Source: Sphingobacterium sp. CZ-UAM
GTDB taxonomy: Bacteria > Bacteroidota > Bacteroidia > Sphingobacteriales > Sphingobacteriaceae
DNA: 64,000 nucleotides
Assembly: GCF_002000245.1 (NCBI RefSeq)
Contig: NZ_MTCM01000004.1
Coordinates: forward strand, 124,001 to 188,000
Direction: 5' to 3'
The translations under genes were made by a program, and so were the position numbers. This document shows positions 34,021-43,373 of this stretch, piece after piece. Within the stretch, counting starts at the first letter, position 1. Every line of letters begins with the position of its first letter. The notes below the pieces were generated by a model. It was given only the letters and a program-made list of their open reading frames with translations, had not been told where the DNA came from and searched no databases.

Positions 34021-34434
34021 ATGTTACACAACTTGAGATTTGCAACAGCTTTACACATTATGGTTTTAGCACAATTGGAGGAGTCCGGACAATGGCTCTC
34101 TTCCGAATACATCGCTTCAAGCATCCAGGTAAATGCTGCTGTAGTTCGCAAGGAAATCGCTTCCCTTAAAACGGCTGCCTTATTAATCAGTAAAGAGGGC
34201 AAAGGCGGTGGGATTCGCATAAACGATGAAAAAGAACGTATCACCCTTGCGGACATTTATTTCAGTACAAAACAACAGGAGCTTTTGGGTAAATTCAACA
34301 ACCCGAACCCGGCCTGTGTCGTAGGTAAAAACATCAATGCCAAATTGCAGGATCTCTATCAGGAAGTCGACACTGATATTGCCGTACGTTTGGAGAAGAT
34401 AACGTTAGCTGATTTTAGTAAAACATTTAATTAA
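34021..34434 (+). CDS. Rrf2-family transcriptional regulator (YwnA-like)
   Basis: 137 residues from the ATG at 34021: MLHNLRFATALHIMVL, then SSEYIASSIQVNAAVVRKEIASLKTAALL and GKGGGIRI, the Rrf2 winged-helix pattern. Only one cysteine (in PACVVG) is present, so it lacks the three-Cys Fe-S cluster of IscR and resembles YwnA-type members. The next gene, 6 bp downstream, encodes an NAD(P)-binding protein; this pairing matches ywnA/ywnB of Bacillus. An upstream TTG start at 33988 would put the promoter box inside the gene and is rejected. Confidence 0.88.
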   Translation: MLHNLRFATALHIMVLAQLEESGQWLSSEYIASSIQVNAAVVRKEIASLKTAALLISKEGKGGGIRINDEKERITLADIYFSTKQQELLGKFNNPNPACVVGKNINAKLQDLYQEVDTDIAVRLEKITLADFSKTFN

Positions 34435-34440
34435 AAACAC

Positions 34441-35088
34441 ATGAAAGTAGCAGTAATTGGATCCACAGGATATGTAGGAACACATCTTGTCAAAGAATTG
34501 GTTGACCGAAACTACGAAGCTATCGCAATCGCTCGCCATACAGAAAGCATTCCATCAAATGACAATATCACAAAAGTAGAAGCTGACATCAATAACCACG
34601 AACAATTGGTAAATGCATTAACAGGTGCGGACGTCGTGATTTCAGCTTTTAATGCCGGTTGGACCAACCCCAACCTTTATGCGGATTTTACAAAGGGTGC
34701 CTTAGCTATTCAACAAGCTGTAAAAGATGCCGGTGTCAAACGTTTTATTGTTGTTGGTGGAGCAGGAAGTTTATTAATCGACGGCAATCGTTTGGTCGAT
34801 TCACCTGAATTTCCTCAGGAAATTAAACCTGGAGCCCTAGCTGCAGCAGATTACCTCGATACCATTCGCAAAGAAAATCAGCTTGACTGGACAATGATCA
34901 GCCCTGCCATCGAAATGAATTCGCATGCGGGCGGTACACGGACTGGCCAATACCGTACAGGACTGGATAACCCTGTATTTGATCAAGAAGGTCGTTCCAG
35001 GCTATCTGTTGAGGACCTTGCAGTTGCCATTGTTGACGAGATCGCTAATAAACAATTTATCAACAAACGTTTTACAGCGGCATACTAA
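34441..35088 (+). CDS. NAD(P)-binding oxidoreductase (YwnB-like)
   Basis: 215 residues with an N-terminal Rossmann motif VAVIGSTGYVGTHLVKEL (GxxGxxG), then DVVISAFNAGW and RFIVVGGAGSLLID, the pattern of atypical short-chain/NmrA-like NAD(P)H-binding proteins. It lacks the usual YxxxK catalytic pair in the expected place, as is common in this subgroup. It is co-transcribed with the Rrf2 regulator, which probably controls it. The substrate is unknown; a redox or quinone-related stress role is a guess. Confidence 0.85.
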   Translation: MKVAVIGSTGYVGTHLVKELVDRNYEAIAIARHTESIPSNDNITKVEADINNHEQLVNALTGADVVISAFNAGWTNPNLYADFTKGALAIQQAVKDAGVKRFIVVGGAGSLLIDGNRLVDSPEFPQEIKPGALAAADYLDTIRKENQLDWTMISPAIEMNSHAGGTRTGQYRTGLDNPVFDQEGRSRLSVEDLAVAIVDEIANKQFINKRFTAAY

Positions 35089-35134
35089 CGGCTATACAAT
35101 CGGTTGATTTATATTTAATACAAAATTTTATTAC

Positions 35135-35164
35135 AAAAGGGAAGCGCAATCTTCCCTTTTGTCG
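35135..35164 (+). terminator. Terminator of the Rrf2 operon
   Basis: AAAAGGGAAG, loop CGCAAT, CTTCCCTTTT. Confidence 0.85.
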
Positions 35165-35231
35165 TTGATATCATTTATATTTGACATTAATTAAACAATT
35201 AGAAGCTAAATAATCGTAAAGAATTAATCCT

Positions 35232-36716
35232 ATGCTATTTAAAAAATCGATTCCTCAACTGATCGCTGAGGCAAATGAAAATGGTGAACATACGCTAAAG
35301 AGAACGCTATCCAGCACCGGCCTGATTGCCTTGGGTGTTGGAGCCATCATCGGCGCAGGACTATTTTCCTTAACCGGAATTGCTGCCGCTGAAAACGCTG
35401 GTCCCGCTGTTATCCTATCTTTCATTATTGCCGCCGTTGGCTGTGCTTTTGCAGGTCTTTGTTACGCCGAATTTGCTTCCATGATTCCGGTCGCTGGAAG
35501 TGCTTACACCTACTCTTATGCGACCATGGGAGAATTTGTAGCCTGGATCATCGGTTGGGATCTTGTACTGGAGTATGCGCTAGCAGGGGCTACCGTAGCC
35601 GTCAGTTGGTCACAATACTTTAATCAGCTCCTGATGATATTCCATATCCATTTGCCCGACATATTACTTAAGGGCCCTTGGGAAGGCGGGATGGTCAATT
35701 TACCCGCAATCATCATCGTATGCTTGCTTTCCCTGCTATTGATGAGAGGAACACAGGAATCCTCGACCGTAAATAACGTATTGGTTATTTTGAAAGTGGG
35801 TGTTGTACTGATTTTTATTGCATTGGGATGGAGCTTTATAAATCCTGCAAACCACGATCCTTTTATCCCTGCAAATGCTGGGGAGGAAATGGTAAAAAAT
35901 GGACAGCAAAGCTTATGGACTTTTCTAAAGAGTGATGATTTTGGCCATTTTGGAATCAGCGGTGTATTACGTGCAGCTGGCGTTGTGTTTTTTGCTTTCA
36001 TTGGTTTTGATGCGGTCAGTACTGCTGCACAGGAAGCGAAAAACCCGAAAAAAGGAATGCCAATTGGTATCATCGGATCATTGATTATCTGTACGCTTCT
36101 TTATGTACTGTTTTCCTATGTCATGACCGGTATTGAAAACTACACCATGTTTAAAGGCGATGCCAAACCAGTAGCAACAGCATTTGCGAAAACGGGATAT
36201 CATTTTCTGAATACAGCTTTGATTATTACGATTATTGCAGGTTATACTTCCGTTATTCTTGTCATGCTACTCGGCCAAAGCCGTGTATTCTACTCGATGA
36301 GTAAAGATGGATTACTTCCAAAAATATTTTCTGATCTTTCCAAAAGACAGACTCCTTGGAAAACAAATGCGATCTTTATGGTGTTTGTAAGTATCTTCGC
36401 TGGATTCGTTCCGGTCTCTGATCTGGGCCATATGGTTAGTATAGGTACACTATTTGCCTTTACATTGGTTTGTGTAGGCATATTGGTGCTCCGCAAAACC
36501 GATCCGAATTTAGAACGTCCATTCAAAACACCTTTAGTGCCTTTTGTACCGATTATGGGTATCATTGTCTGTGTACTCATGATGGCCTCACTCCCTATTG
36601 AAAGCTGGGAGCGTCTAGCAATATGGTTGGCTTTAGGCCTATTGATCTACTTCGTTTATGGTAAAAAGCATAGTGTTATCCGTAAACAGCACAGGGATCA
36701 ACAAGGCATACAATAA
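35232..36716 (+). CDS. APC-family amino acid permease
   Basis: 494 residues, about 12-14 hydrophobic helices. The first helix carries LGVGAIIGAGLFSLTG, the APC substrate-binding turn, and the third region ends SMIPVAGSAYTYSYATMGE. GIEN and QSRVFYSMSKDGLLP are also typical. By pattern it is nearest the cationic amino acid transporter (CAT/YhdG) group. It should import amino acids with protons across the inner membrane; the exact substrate is not decided. Single gene with terminator. Confidence 0.9.
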   Translation: MLFKKSIPQLIAEANENGEHTLKRTLSSTGLIALGVGAIIGAGLFSLTGIAAAENAGPAVILSFIIAAVGCAFAGLCYAEFASMIPVAGSAYTYSYATMGEFVAWIIGWDLVLEYALAGATVAVSWSQYFNQLLMIFHIHLPDILLKGPWEGGMVNLPAIIIVCLLSLLLMRGTQESSTVNNVLVILKVGVVLIFIALGWSFINPANHDPFIPANAGEEMVKNGQQSLWTFLKSDDFGHFGISGVLRAAGVVFFAFIGFDAVSTAAQEAKNPKKGMPIGIIGSLIICTLLYVLFSYVMTGIENYTMFKGDAKPVATAFAKTGYHFLNTALIITIIAGYTSVILVMLLGQSRVFYSMSKDGLLPKIFSDLSKRQTPWKTNAIFMVFVSIFAGFVPVSDLGHMVSIGTLFAFTLVCVGILVLRKTDPNLERPFKTPLVPFVPIMGIIVCVLMMASLPIESWERLAIWLALGLLIYFVYGKKHSVIRKQHRDQQGIQ

Positions 36717-36758
36717 CAGGGGGTAAACAACACCCTTTAGAAATAGTTATTTCTCCAT

Positions 36759-36797
36759 AAAAATAGCGGGCTTCAAAAAATGAAGCCCGCTATTTTT
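36759..36797. terminator. Bidirectional terminator after the permease
   Basis: 17-bp perfect arms (36759-36775 and 36781-36797) around AAAAA, shared with the convergent DUF1543 gene. Confidence 0.92.
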
Positions 36798-36845
36798 ATA
36801 CCGACAATACATTTTCTGAATTGATACTAGCCCCTATCCCATCGC

Positions 36846-37391
36846 TTAGAGGGCACTTAGTTTAAAATAGCCATTTGCGACCACATCTTCTTTCAATCCT
36901 GCTTTTGGAACAATCTGAATATGGTACTTCGCTTTGTCCACATCAAGCAACAGATCTTCTATTTCATAAATATCATCTACATCCAATCCATATTTGTCAT
37001 CAATATGGGCTGTACTATGGTGTTTCCAAAAAACTGTACGTTTGGCCTTCTCCGTTGCTTTAGCCAAATTAGGGGCAACAATCAGTTCTTTATAATGGAA
37101 TTCATCAAACTCGTTCGGTTTATAGCCCCCCAAGTTGACAAAAAACAATTTCAATTCCGTATCTGGCACAGCTGTAGCGTTATTTTTTTCCTGTACCGTA
37201 ATTTCATACTCCCCAATCTTATTGACCACACGATAGGCATCAATATGAATTTTGCCATCAGCGTCAGGCCAAAATTCTTTAATTGGCTCTATGAAATCCT
37301 TTAGCTCATTGCCGATTCCAAAAAAAATATCGTGCTGTTCGGTGCGTCTATTTTTCGGTTTACAACCGATCAAAATCATAAATAATTTCAT
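36846..37391 (-). CDS. DUF1543-domain protein
   Basis: 181 residues with MKLFMILIGCKPKNRRTEQHD at the start, the typical opening of DUF1543 proteins, and a C-terminal half with HYKELIVAPN. There is no signal peptide or membrane segment; it is cytosolic and of unknown function. Single gene, convergent with the permease. Confidence 0.75.
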   Translation of the reverse strand: MKLFMILIGCKPKNRRTEQHDIFFGIGNELKDFIEPIKEFWPDADGKIHIDAYRVVNKIGEYEITVQEKNNATAVPDTELKLFFVNLGGYKPNEFDEFHYKELIVAPNLAKATEKAKRTVFWKHHSTAHIDDKYGLDVDDIYEIEDLLLDVDKAKYHIQIVPKAGLKEDVVANGYFKLSAL

Positions 37392-37636
37392 CTGTATAAA
37401 TTTGTTTATCCATTAGTCCATTTTCCCAATAAGGCAATAGTTAAAAGCATTCATTTGCAATGGCTTTCATGAGCTCACTTCATGCGGCCTTCGGCGGTTC
37501 TAACGTTCCATGTGGAATATTCAGGCTATTTCAATTATAGTGTGCTTTCCAATCACGGATATTTTCATAACTTAAGCCCATTAAATAATAAAAATAACGA
37601 TTATTCATCACATTTAATACAGATAAAAGCCTGATT

Positions 37637-38509
37637 ATGAGTAAAATTTTCCTATCATTTACGTTACTATTCCTTTCTTTATGCTCTTTTGGACAAAAAC
37701 GAAGTACAGATAAAAAGCTTGAAAAACAGATCAAACAGCTTATTCAGGGTTTTCAGGGCGAAGTAGGTATCTATGTACATGACCTCAAGAAACACAAAGA
37801 AGTTAACATCGGGGCCGACAGTATCTTTCCAACGGCAAGTGTTGTCAAGATCCCCATTTTAGTGGGTGTCTTCGATAAAATTGAAAAAGGGCAGTTACAA
37901 TTGGACCAAGAGTATATCTATCGTGAAAGTCAAAAATATGGTGGTTCGGGACTGATGCAATTTTTTAAGGACAGCAGCAAGGTGGACCTTAAAACCCTGA
38001 TTGCTCTCATGCTCTCCTATAGCGACAATGTCACCAGCATTTGGAACCAAAAGCTCGCTGGCGGCGGAATAGCCATCAACAGATTGATGGCCGACCTTCA
38101 ATTAACCCATACCCGTGTCAACTCACAGACAGAAGGAAGAAAAGCCGATTGGGAAAAGTATGGCTGGGGACAGACCACGCCCAAAGAGATGGCCGATCTC
38201 CTGACCTTGATCCGTCAGGGAAAAGTAGTTTCAGCAAAATCCGCTGACCGGATGTACCGTTTTCTGGGGAATATGTTCTACGACGAAAGGGGGCTTTCCC
38301 AGATTCCTGCCACCGTCAAATCGGCATCCAAAACCGGATCCCTGGACGATGTCCGCAATGAAGTCATCTTGGTCAATGCCTCAAAAGGCGACTATGTATT
38401 CAGTATATTCACCAAAAACAACCAGGACAAGAGCTGGGGTAAAACCAATGCAGCGGAAGTGTTAACACGTGATCTCTCTAAATTACTATGGGATTACTTC
38501 AACAGGTAA
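37637..38509 (+). CDS. Class A beta-lactamase-like serine hydrolase
   Basis: 290 residues with a signal peptide (1-19, ending SFGQ). The three active-site boxes are present: S68-VV-K71 (TASVVKIP), S129-D-N131 (SYSDN) and K232-T-G234 (SKTGSLDD). The omega-loop motif E-x-x-L-N, whose Glu activates water to release the acyl-enzyme, is not clear; the nearest is E166-GRKA. It may be a true beta-lactamase with an altered loop, or a relative with another ester/amide activity. It is exported to the periplasm. No regulator is adjacent; the BlaI/M56 pair is 20 kb upstream. Confidence 0.85.
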   Translation: MSKIFLSFTLLFLSLCSFGQKRSTDKKLEKQIKQLIQGFQGEVGIYVHDLKKHKEVNIGADSIFPTASVVKIPILVGVFDKIEKGQLQLDQEYIYRESQKYGGSGLMQFFKDSSKVDLKTLIALMLSYSDNVTSIWNQKLAGGGIAINRLMADLQLTHTRVNSQTEGRKADWEKYGWGQTTPKEMADLLTLIRQGKVVSAKSADRMYRFLGNMFYDERGLSQIPATVKSASKTGSLDDVRNEVILVNASKGDYVFSIFTKNNQDKSWGKTNAAEVLTRDLSKLLWDYFNR

Positions 38510-38776
38510 AATTTCGGCCTGCCTGCATTTAACTGCTATCTCCCGGACTACGGTAATATCATTTGTCAATGTTAAATTGTATCCAAAAGAGGGCATGCCT
38601 GGAGGCTCATTATTGTTGTCATTTCCATGCAGTTTATTGCATTCAACAATGTAAACACTTCTTAATGGCCTGGAATATCCTGCTGCAATATCGATCAAAG
38701 CCCGCTAGGACACCTCGGTGGTACAGCGGTAAAAATTCAAGCATGAATGTCTATCAATGCCGATCAAAGGAAATAA
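38510..38776. other. Intergenic region after the beta-lactamase-like gene
   Basis: About 270 bp. Short frames on both strands look like shadows; a fragment resembling a D-arm (GTGGTACAGCGG) is present but no tRNA fold can be made. Confidence 0.4.
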
Positions 38777-38808
38777 AAAAAACGGAGCTGTTTTAGTCTC
38801 CGTTTTTT
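38777..38808. terminator. Bidirectional terminator
   Basis: AAAAAACGGAG (38777-38787) and CTCCGTTTTTT (38798-38808). Serves the minus-strand lipoprotein gene ending at 38827. Confidence 0.85.
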
Positions 38809-38826
38809 TATTTTCAACTAAGCGAA

Positions 38827-39336
38827 TTAGTTTTTCAGCGCTTCACCAACATTTTTGGCTTTCCGGCTGATGTCTTCACCTACTTTTTTAGTACCATCAG
38901 CAACATCTTTAGCAGCCTCTTTAGTGCCGTCAGCAACATCTTTCGCTACATCCTTCGTTTTATCAACAGCGGTATTCGCAGCATCTACCGTAGCATCTTT
39001 CGCATCATTTAACCCTTCTTTCACATCCTGACCAGCTTCACGCAATGCTGCTTTGGTTTTTTCCCAAGCTGTATTAGCCTCTTCGGAAGCAGCACGTGCT
39101 TTTTCTTCGGCAGCCTTGTCACCTTTGGCGATTGCTTCATCTAAAGCTTTCTTAGCTTCCTCTGCTTTCAGACGCGCGCTTTCTTCGGCATTCTTTAAAT
39201 CTGCTATTGCTGCATCCACATGTTCACCTACTGTTTGCGCAGTATCTGTCGAGTCTGACGCTTTCTTGTCCGAATTATTGCAGGAAGACATTACCAATGC
39301 TCCTGCTACTACTGCTAAAAGTGCGATTTTTTTCAT
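38827..39336 (-). CDS. Lipoprotein with LEA-like 11-residue helical repeats
   Basis: 169 residues. Lipobox LVMSSC (Cys 19) gives a lipid anchor. The rest is Ala/Lys/Asp/Glu-rich, without Pro, and strongly helical, with tandem 11-mers such as KDVADGTKEAA and KDVADGTKKVG (about 128-155) and AEEAKKALDEAIAKGDKAAEEKARA before them. The pattern resembles LEA group 3 or apolipoprotein-like amphipathic helices, and YtxH-like stress proteins. It probably lies along a membrane or extends into the periplasm as a stress or envelope factor; this is inference. Single gene. Confidence 0.78.
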   Translation of the reverse strand: MKKIALLAVVAGALVMSSCNNSDKKASDSTDTAQTVGEHVDAAIADLKNAEESARLKAEEAKKALDEAIAKGDKAAEEKARAASEEANTAWEKTKAALREAGQDVKEGLNDAKDATVDAANTAVDKTKDVAKDVADGTKEAAKDVADGTKKVGEDISRKAKNVGEALKN

Positions 39337-39488
39337 TAGAATAATTGTTTTTTAATGGCAAGAATTCATCAAGAATTTATATTTGTCCATTTTCGACGCC
39401 TATCAACTGCATGATGTTTTCTATGTAAGTTTGTAATTATATGATTAACTAATCTTCAATTTACAACTTCTATGCCAAATAGAAAAAC

Positions 39489-40376
39489 TTACGGTTTCGG
39501 ATAAATGGTTCCCTTCGCCGCTTCCAATGTATTTTTCAATAATCCGACGATGGTCATCAAGCCCACACCACCTGGTACCGGAGTGATCCAGGAAGCCTTT
39601 GGTGCTACATGCTCAAAGTCCACGTCACCATATAATTTAAATCCAGATTTAGTTTCTGTAGATGTTTCTCTATTGATTCCCACGTCAATCACTACAGCCC
39701 CCTCTTTGACCATATCTGCGGTAACAAAATTCTTCCGACCGATTGCAGCTACAACGATATCAGCACGTAATACCTCGGTTTTAAGATCTTTCGTACGGCT
39801 ATGCGTCAATGTAACAGTACAGTTTCCAGGAGTGGCGTTACGAGCCAATAAGATGCTCATCGGCGAACCAACAATATTACTACGGCCTACGACCACAGCA
39901 TGTTTGCCCGCTGTATCGATCTTGTAATAATCCAACATCAACATAATACCATAAGGTGTCGCTGGGATAAAACATGGAAGATTACGTTGCATGCGACCAA
40001 GGTTAACCGGGTGAAATCCATCCACATCTTTACGGTAATCTATCGCTTCGGTAATTTTGTCCGGATCAATGTGTTTGGGTAAGGGCAATTGCACGATCAG
40101 GCCATCGATAGAATCATCTTTATTGATTTCCTGAACCTTGGCGATCAATTCCTCTTCAGTGATTGTCTCATCATAGCGGATGTTTGTCGATTCAAAGCCG
40201 ACCAATTGGCAATTACGCATTTTGCTCGCCACATAAGTCTCGCTACCACCGTCGTTACCGACCAGGATAGCTACCAAATGTGGTTTCCGACCCGTTTGAG
40301 TTGTAAATTCAGCCGCATCCAAAGCAATCTGCTCTTTAATTTTTTCGGAAACTAGTTTACCATCTAATAGATTCAT
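39489..40376 (-). CDS. folD: Bifunctional methylenetetrahydrofolate dehydrogenase/cyclohydrolase
   Basis: FolD oxidises 5,10-methylene-THF to methenyl-THF with NADP and hydrolyses it to 10-formyl-THF, feeding purine and formyl-Met synthesis. 295 residues with VGNDGGSETYVASK (catalytic Tyr and Lys), IDGLIVQLPLPKHID, the NADP loop VVGRSNIVGSPMSILLA and the C-terminal VDFEHVAPKASWITPVPGGVGLMT. All family landmarks are intact. It lies after lepA on the same strand with a terminator between them. Confidence 0.97.
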   Translation of the reverse strand: MNLLDGKLVSEKIKEQIALDAAEFTTQTGRKPHLVAILVGNDGGSETYVASKMRNCQLVGFESTNIRYDETITEEELIAKVQEINKDDSIDGLIVQLPLPKHIDPDKITEAIDYRKDVDGFHPVNLGRMQRNLPCFIPATPYGIMLMLDYYKIDTAGKHAVVVGRSNIVGSPMSILLARNATPGNCTVTLTHSRTKDLKTEVLRADIVVAAIGRKNFVTADMVKEGAVVIDVGINRETSTETKSGFKLYGDVDFEHVAPKASWITPVPGGVGLMTIVGLLKNTLEAAKGTIYPKP

Positions 40377-40399
40377 GTTTAGGAGATTTGATTGTATTT

Positions 40400-40426
40400 A
40401 AAAGGAGCCCAAGAGCTCCTTTATTT
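40400..40426 (-). terminator. Terminator between lepA and folD
   Basis: AAAGGAGC, loop CCAAGA, GCTCCTTT with A/T-rich flanks. Confidence 0.75.
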
Positions 40427-40444
40427 TGTATAATTTAAATGTTA

Positions 40445-42235
40445 TTAATCCAATTTCAATACCGCCATAAATGCAGATTGCGGAATTTCTACGTTCCCAA
40501 CCTGACGCATGCGTTTTTTACCTTTTTTCTGTTTTTCCAACAATTTACGTTTACGCGAGATATCACCACCATAACATTTCGCAGTTACATCCTTACGCAA
40601 AGCGGAGATCGTCTCACGGGCGATAATTTTTGCGCCAATAGAGGCCTGTATACGAATCTCAAACTGTTGGCGTGGAAGAAGTTCCTTTAGTTTCTCACAG
40701 ATTTTCTTACCAAAATCGTAGGCATTGCTGCGGTGGATCAAAGAAGACAGAGCATCCACAGGCTCATCATTCAATCGAATATCCAGTTTAACCAGATCCG
40801 AAGTACGGTAACCGATTTGGTGATAGTCAAACGAAGCGTAACCTTTGGAAATAGTTTTCAGCTTGTCATAGAAGTCAAATACGATTTCTCCCATTGGCAT
40901 TTCAAAGACCAATTCCACACGATCCGAAGTCAGGTAATGCTGGTTCATGATCGTACCACGTTTTTGAATACACAAGGACATGATCGGCCCTACGAAATCC
41001 GATTTGGTAATGATATTCGCTTTGATATAAGGTTCTTCAATTGAATCCAATTTGCTTGGATCAGGTAAGTCCGAAGGGTTGTGTACGATTACTTCTTCCT
41101 TATCTTTCGTCATATACGCTTTGTAGGACACGTTGGGAACCGTAGTGATTACCGTCATGTCAAACTCTCTTTCCAGACGTTCCTGAATAATTTCCATGTG
41201 AAGCATTCCCAAGAAACCACAACGGAAACCAAAACCTAAAGCCGCTGAGGACTCTGGTTCAAAGACCAAAGAAGCGTCGTTCAACTGCAGACGGTGCATA
41301 GATTCACGTAGTTCCTCATAGTCTTCTGTATCTACCGGGTAGATACCGGCAAAGACCATTGGTTTCACTTCCTCAAACCCTTGGATTGCCTCGCCACAAG
41401 GGCGGTCTTTATGGGTAATGGTATCCCCTACCTTCACTTCACGTGCTTCCTTGATACCAGAAATAATATAGCCTACATCCCCTGTTTTAATAACCTCTTT
41501 TGGCACCTGATTAAGTTTCAATGTACCAATTTCGTCTGCAAAATACTCTTTACCCGTCGCTACGAATTTTACGCGATCCCCTTTGCGGATTTCGCCATTT
41601 TCAACTTTGAAATAAGCCATGATTCCGCGGAAAGAGTTAAATACAGAGTCAAAGATCAAAGCCTGTAACGGTGCATCTGCATCACCGACCGGATGAGGAA
41701 TACGTTCAACAATGGCTTCCAGAATATCCGGAACTCCGAGACCGGTCTTCCCAGATGCAGGAATAATCGCATCACGGTCACCACCGATCAGGTCAACGAT
41801 CTGGTCTTTCACCTCTTCGGGCATCGCTCCCGGGAGGTCCATCTTGTTTAAAATAGGGATAATCTCCAGGTCATGCTCCAACGCCAAATATAAATTTGAA
41901 ATTGTCTGTGCCTGAATACCCTGCGATGCATCCACGATCAACAGCGCCCCTTCACAGGCGGCAATAGAACGGGATACCTCGTATGAAAAGTCAACGTGTC
42001 CGGGAGTATCAATCAGGTTCAAGATATATTCTTGACCATCTTTTTTATAATTCATTTGGATGGCGTGACTCTTGATCGTAATACCACGTTCACGTTCCAA
42101 ATCCATATTATCAAGTAATTGTGCCTGTGCTTCGCGCTGACTGATGGTATTGGTATACTCTAAAAGGCGATCTGCCAAAGTACTTTTGCCATGGTCAATA
42201 TGCGCAATAATACAGAAATTACGAATGTGCTTCAT
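40445..42235 (-). CDS. lepA: Elongation factor 4 (LepA), ribosome-associated GTPase
   Basis: 596 residues, exact family length. G1 is AHIDHGKSTLAD (about 11-22), G2 RERGITIKS, G3 DTPGHVDFSYEV and G4 NKMDLPGA, followed by the EF-G-like domains and the LepA-specific C-terminal domain ending RKRLLEKQKKGKKRMRQVG. LepA acts on the ribosome, in initiation or back-translocation depending on the model. No anomalies. Confidence 0.98.
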   Translation of the reverse strand: MKHIRNFCIIAHIDHGKSTLADRLLEYTNTISQREAQAQLLDNMDLERERGITIKSHAIQMNYKKDGQEYILNLIDTPGHVDFSYEVSRSIAACEGALLIVDASQGIQAQTISNLYLALEHDLEIIPILNKMDLPGAMPEEVKDQIVDLIGGDRDAIIPASGKTGLGVPDILEAIVERIPHPVGDADAPLQALIFDSVFNSFRGIMAYFKVENGEIRKGDRVKFVATGKEYFADEIGTLKLNQVPKEVIKTGDVGYIISGIKEAREVKVGDTITHKDRPCGEAIQGFEEVKPMVFAGIYPVDTEDYEELRESMHRLQLNDASLVFEPESSAALGFGFRCGFLGMLHMEIIQERLEREFDMTVITTVPNVSYKAYMTKDKEEVIVHNPSDLPDPSKLDSIEEPYIKANIITKSDFVGPIMSLCIQKRGTIMNQHYLTSDRVELVFEMPMGEIVFDFYDKLKTISKGYASFDYHQIGYRTSDLVKLDIRLNDEPVDALSSLIHRSNAYDFGKKICEKLKELLPRQQFEIRIQASIGAKIIARETISALRKDVTAKCYGGDISRKRKLLEKQKKGKKRMRQVGNVEIPQSAFMAVLKLD

Positions 42236-42383
42236 ATAGGATTTTTAAACTCTTTTGCTAAAAGGCAAAGATACCTTTTTTTATACATATTTATAGAATC
42301 AAGTATATTTTTCATCAGTCGACTATAGCCTAATGAAAAGTTTCGCTATACACATGAGACACAAGCAGAAAGCATTTTCATTT

Positions 42384-43373
42384 TTAGTCCGCCACGGCAT
42401 AGGAGAAATGCTTCTGATTGCGGGTTACCTTATCCATATCCCAAGCGATCTTACCTTTAAACTGTTCCGAACGGATTGGGCAGTCCGCCACCTGGCAATA
42501 ACGGCAGCATTGCGGGAGACAAGGATCCGCATGGACAAAAAACTCGGTACGCACGGACATTTCCTTGTTGACAATCTTATCGACGGCCGAAATCTCATCA
42601 TGAACTTTCACCAAATCCAGGTAATTTGGTAAAGTGAGGTGACAATCCACATGCAGTTCGTTGCCATAACGCTGCACCCGAAGATTATGTACATCAATCC
42701 ATTCGGCCTTACGATTACGTTCCAAGATCGCTACTACATCCTTTACAAGCTCGGTATCGGATTCATCCATCAGTCCACCGATAGACTGCCGCAACAATTT
42801 GTAACCATTAAACAGGATAAAAAGTCCCAATATAATAGAGATCACCACGTCAATCCATTGAAACCCCGTGAATTTCATCAGCAACAAACCCAAGATTAAG
42901 CCTATGGTGCTGTAAGCATCCACCTGCAGGTGTTTACCATCCGCCACCAAGGTAATGGATCCCAGCGCACGTCCCCTTTTCATGATATAAAAACCTATCG
43001 CAAAGTTGATCAGCGAAGTGACACCAATCAGGTAGATTCCTTGTTCGAGATGCGTAATTGCTGCCGGGAAAAAGATATTGTAACAAGCTTTTGCCAAAAT
43101 AATCGCACCAGCGATAAAGATCAGTCCCCCTTCAAGAAAAACAGAGAAGAACTCCACCTTACCATGCCCATACGGGTGATTTTCATCTTTCGGTTGTGCT
43201 GCAAGATAAATGCTATAGAAAGCGAAACCAGAGGCCACAACATTGACAATACTTTCGGCGGCATCCGTAAAGATCGCGCTTGAACCTGTTAAAAAATAGG
43301 CAACAAACTTAATCAGCATTAAGCCTATTCCCGTAAACAGCGATAATAAAACCAATCTTGTTTGTCTCGACAT
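42384..43373 (-). CDS. Cation diffusion facilitator (CDF) family metal transporter
   Basis: About 329 residues from the ATG at 43373 (MSRQTRLVLL); the longer frame adds a weak N-terminus. Six helices are visible. Metal-site motifs include IFTDAAESIVNV and KHLQVDAYSTIG (HxxxD) and ENHPYGHGK in the loop, the CDF signature. A C-terminal domain follows, ending with a Cys-rich stretch PCLPQCCRYCQVADC before a basic tail. CDF proteins export divalent metals (Zn, Fe, Mn or Co) in exchange for protons; the Cys tail suggests metal sensing or binding. Confidence 0.9.
   Translation of the reverse strand: MSRQTRLVLLSLFTGIGLMLIKFVAYFLTGSSAIFTDAAESIVNVVASGFAFYSIYLAAQPKDENHPYGHGKVEFFSVFLEGGLIFIAGAIILAKACYNIFFPAAITHLEQGIYLIGVTSLINFAIGFYIMKRGRALGSITLVADGKHLQVDAYSTIGLILGLLLMKFTGFQWIDVVISIILGLFILFNGYKLLRQSIGGLMDESDTELVKDVVAILERNRKAEWIDVHNLRVQRYGNELHVDCHLTLPNYLDLVKVHDEISAVDKIVNKEMSVRTEFFVHADPCLPQCCRYCQVADCPIRSEQFKGKIAWDMDKVTRNQKHFSYAVAD

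Noticed and set aside
38510..38776. A tRNA-like fragment (GTGGTACAGCGG) near 38720.
   Set aside because: No acceptor stem, anticodon or T arm can be folded around it.
39053..39355. Plus-strand frame of 100 codons opposite the repeat lipoprotein.
   Set aside because: It is an antisense artefact of the Ala/Lys-rich repeats.
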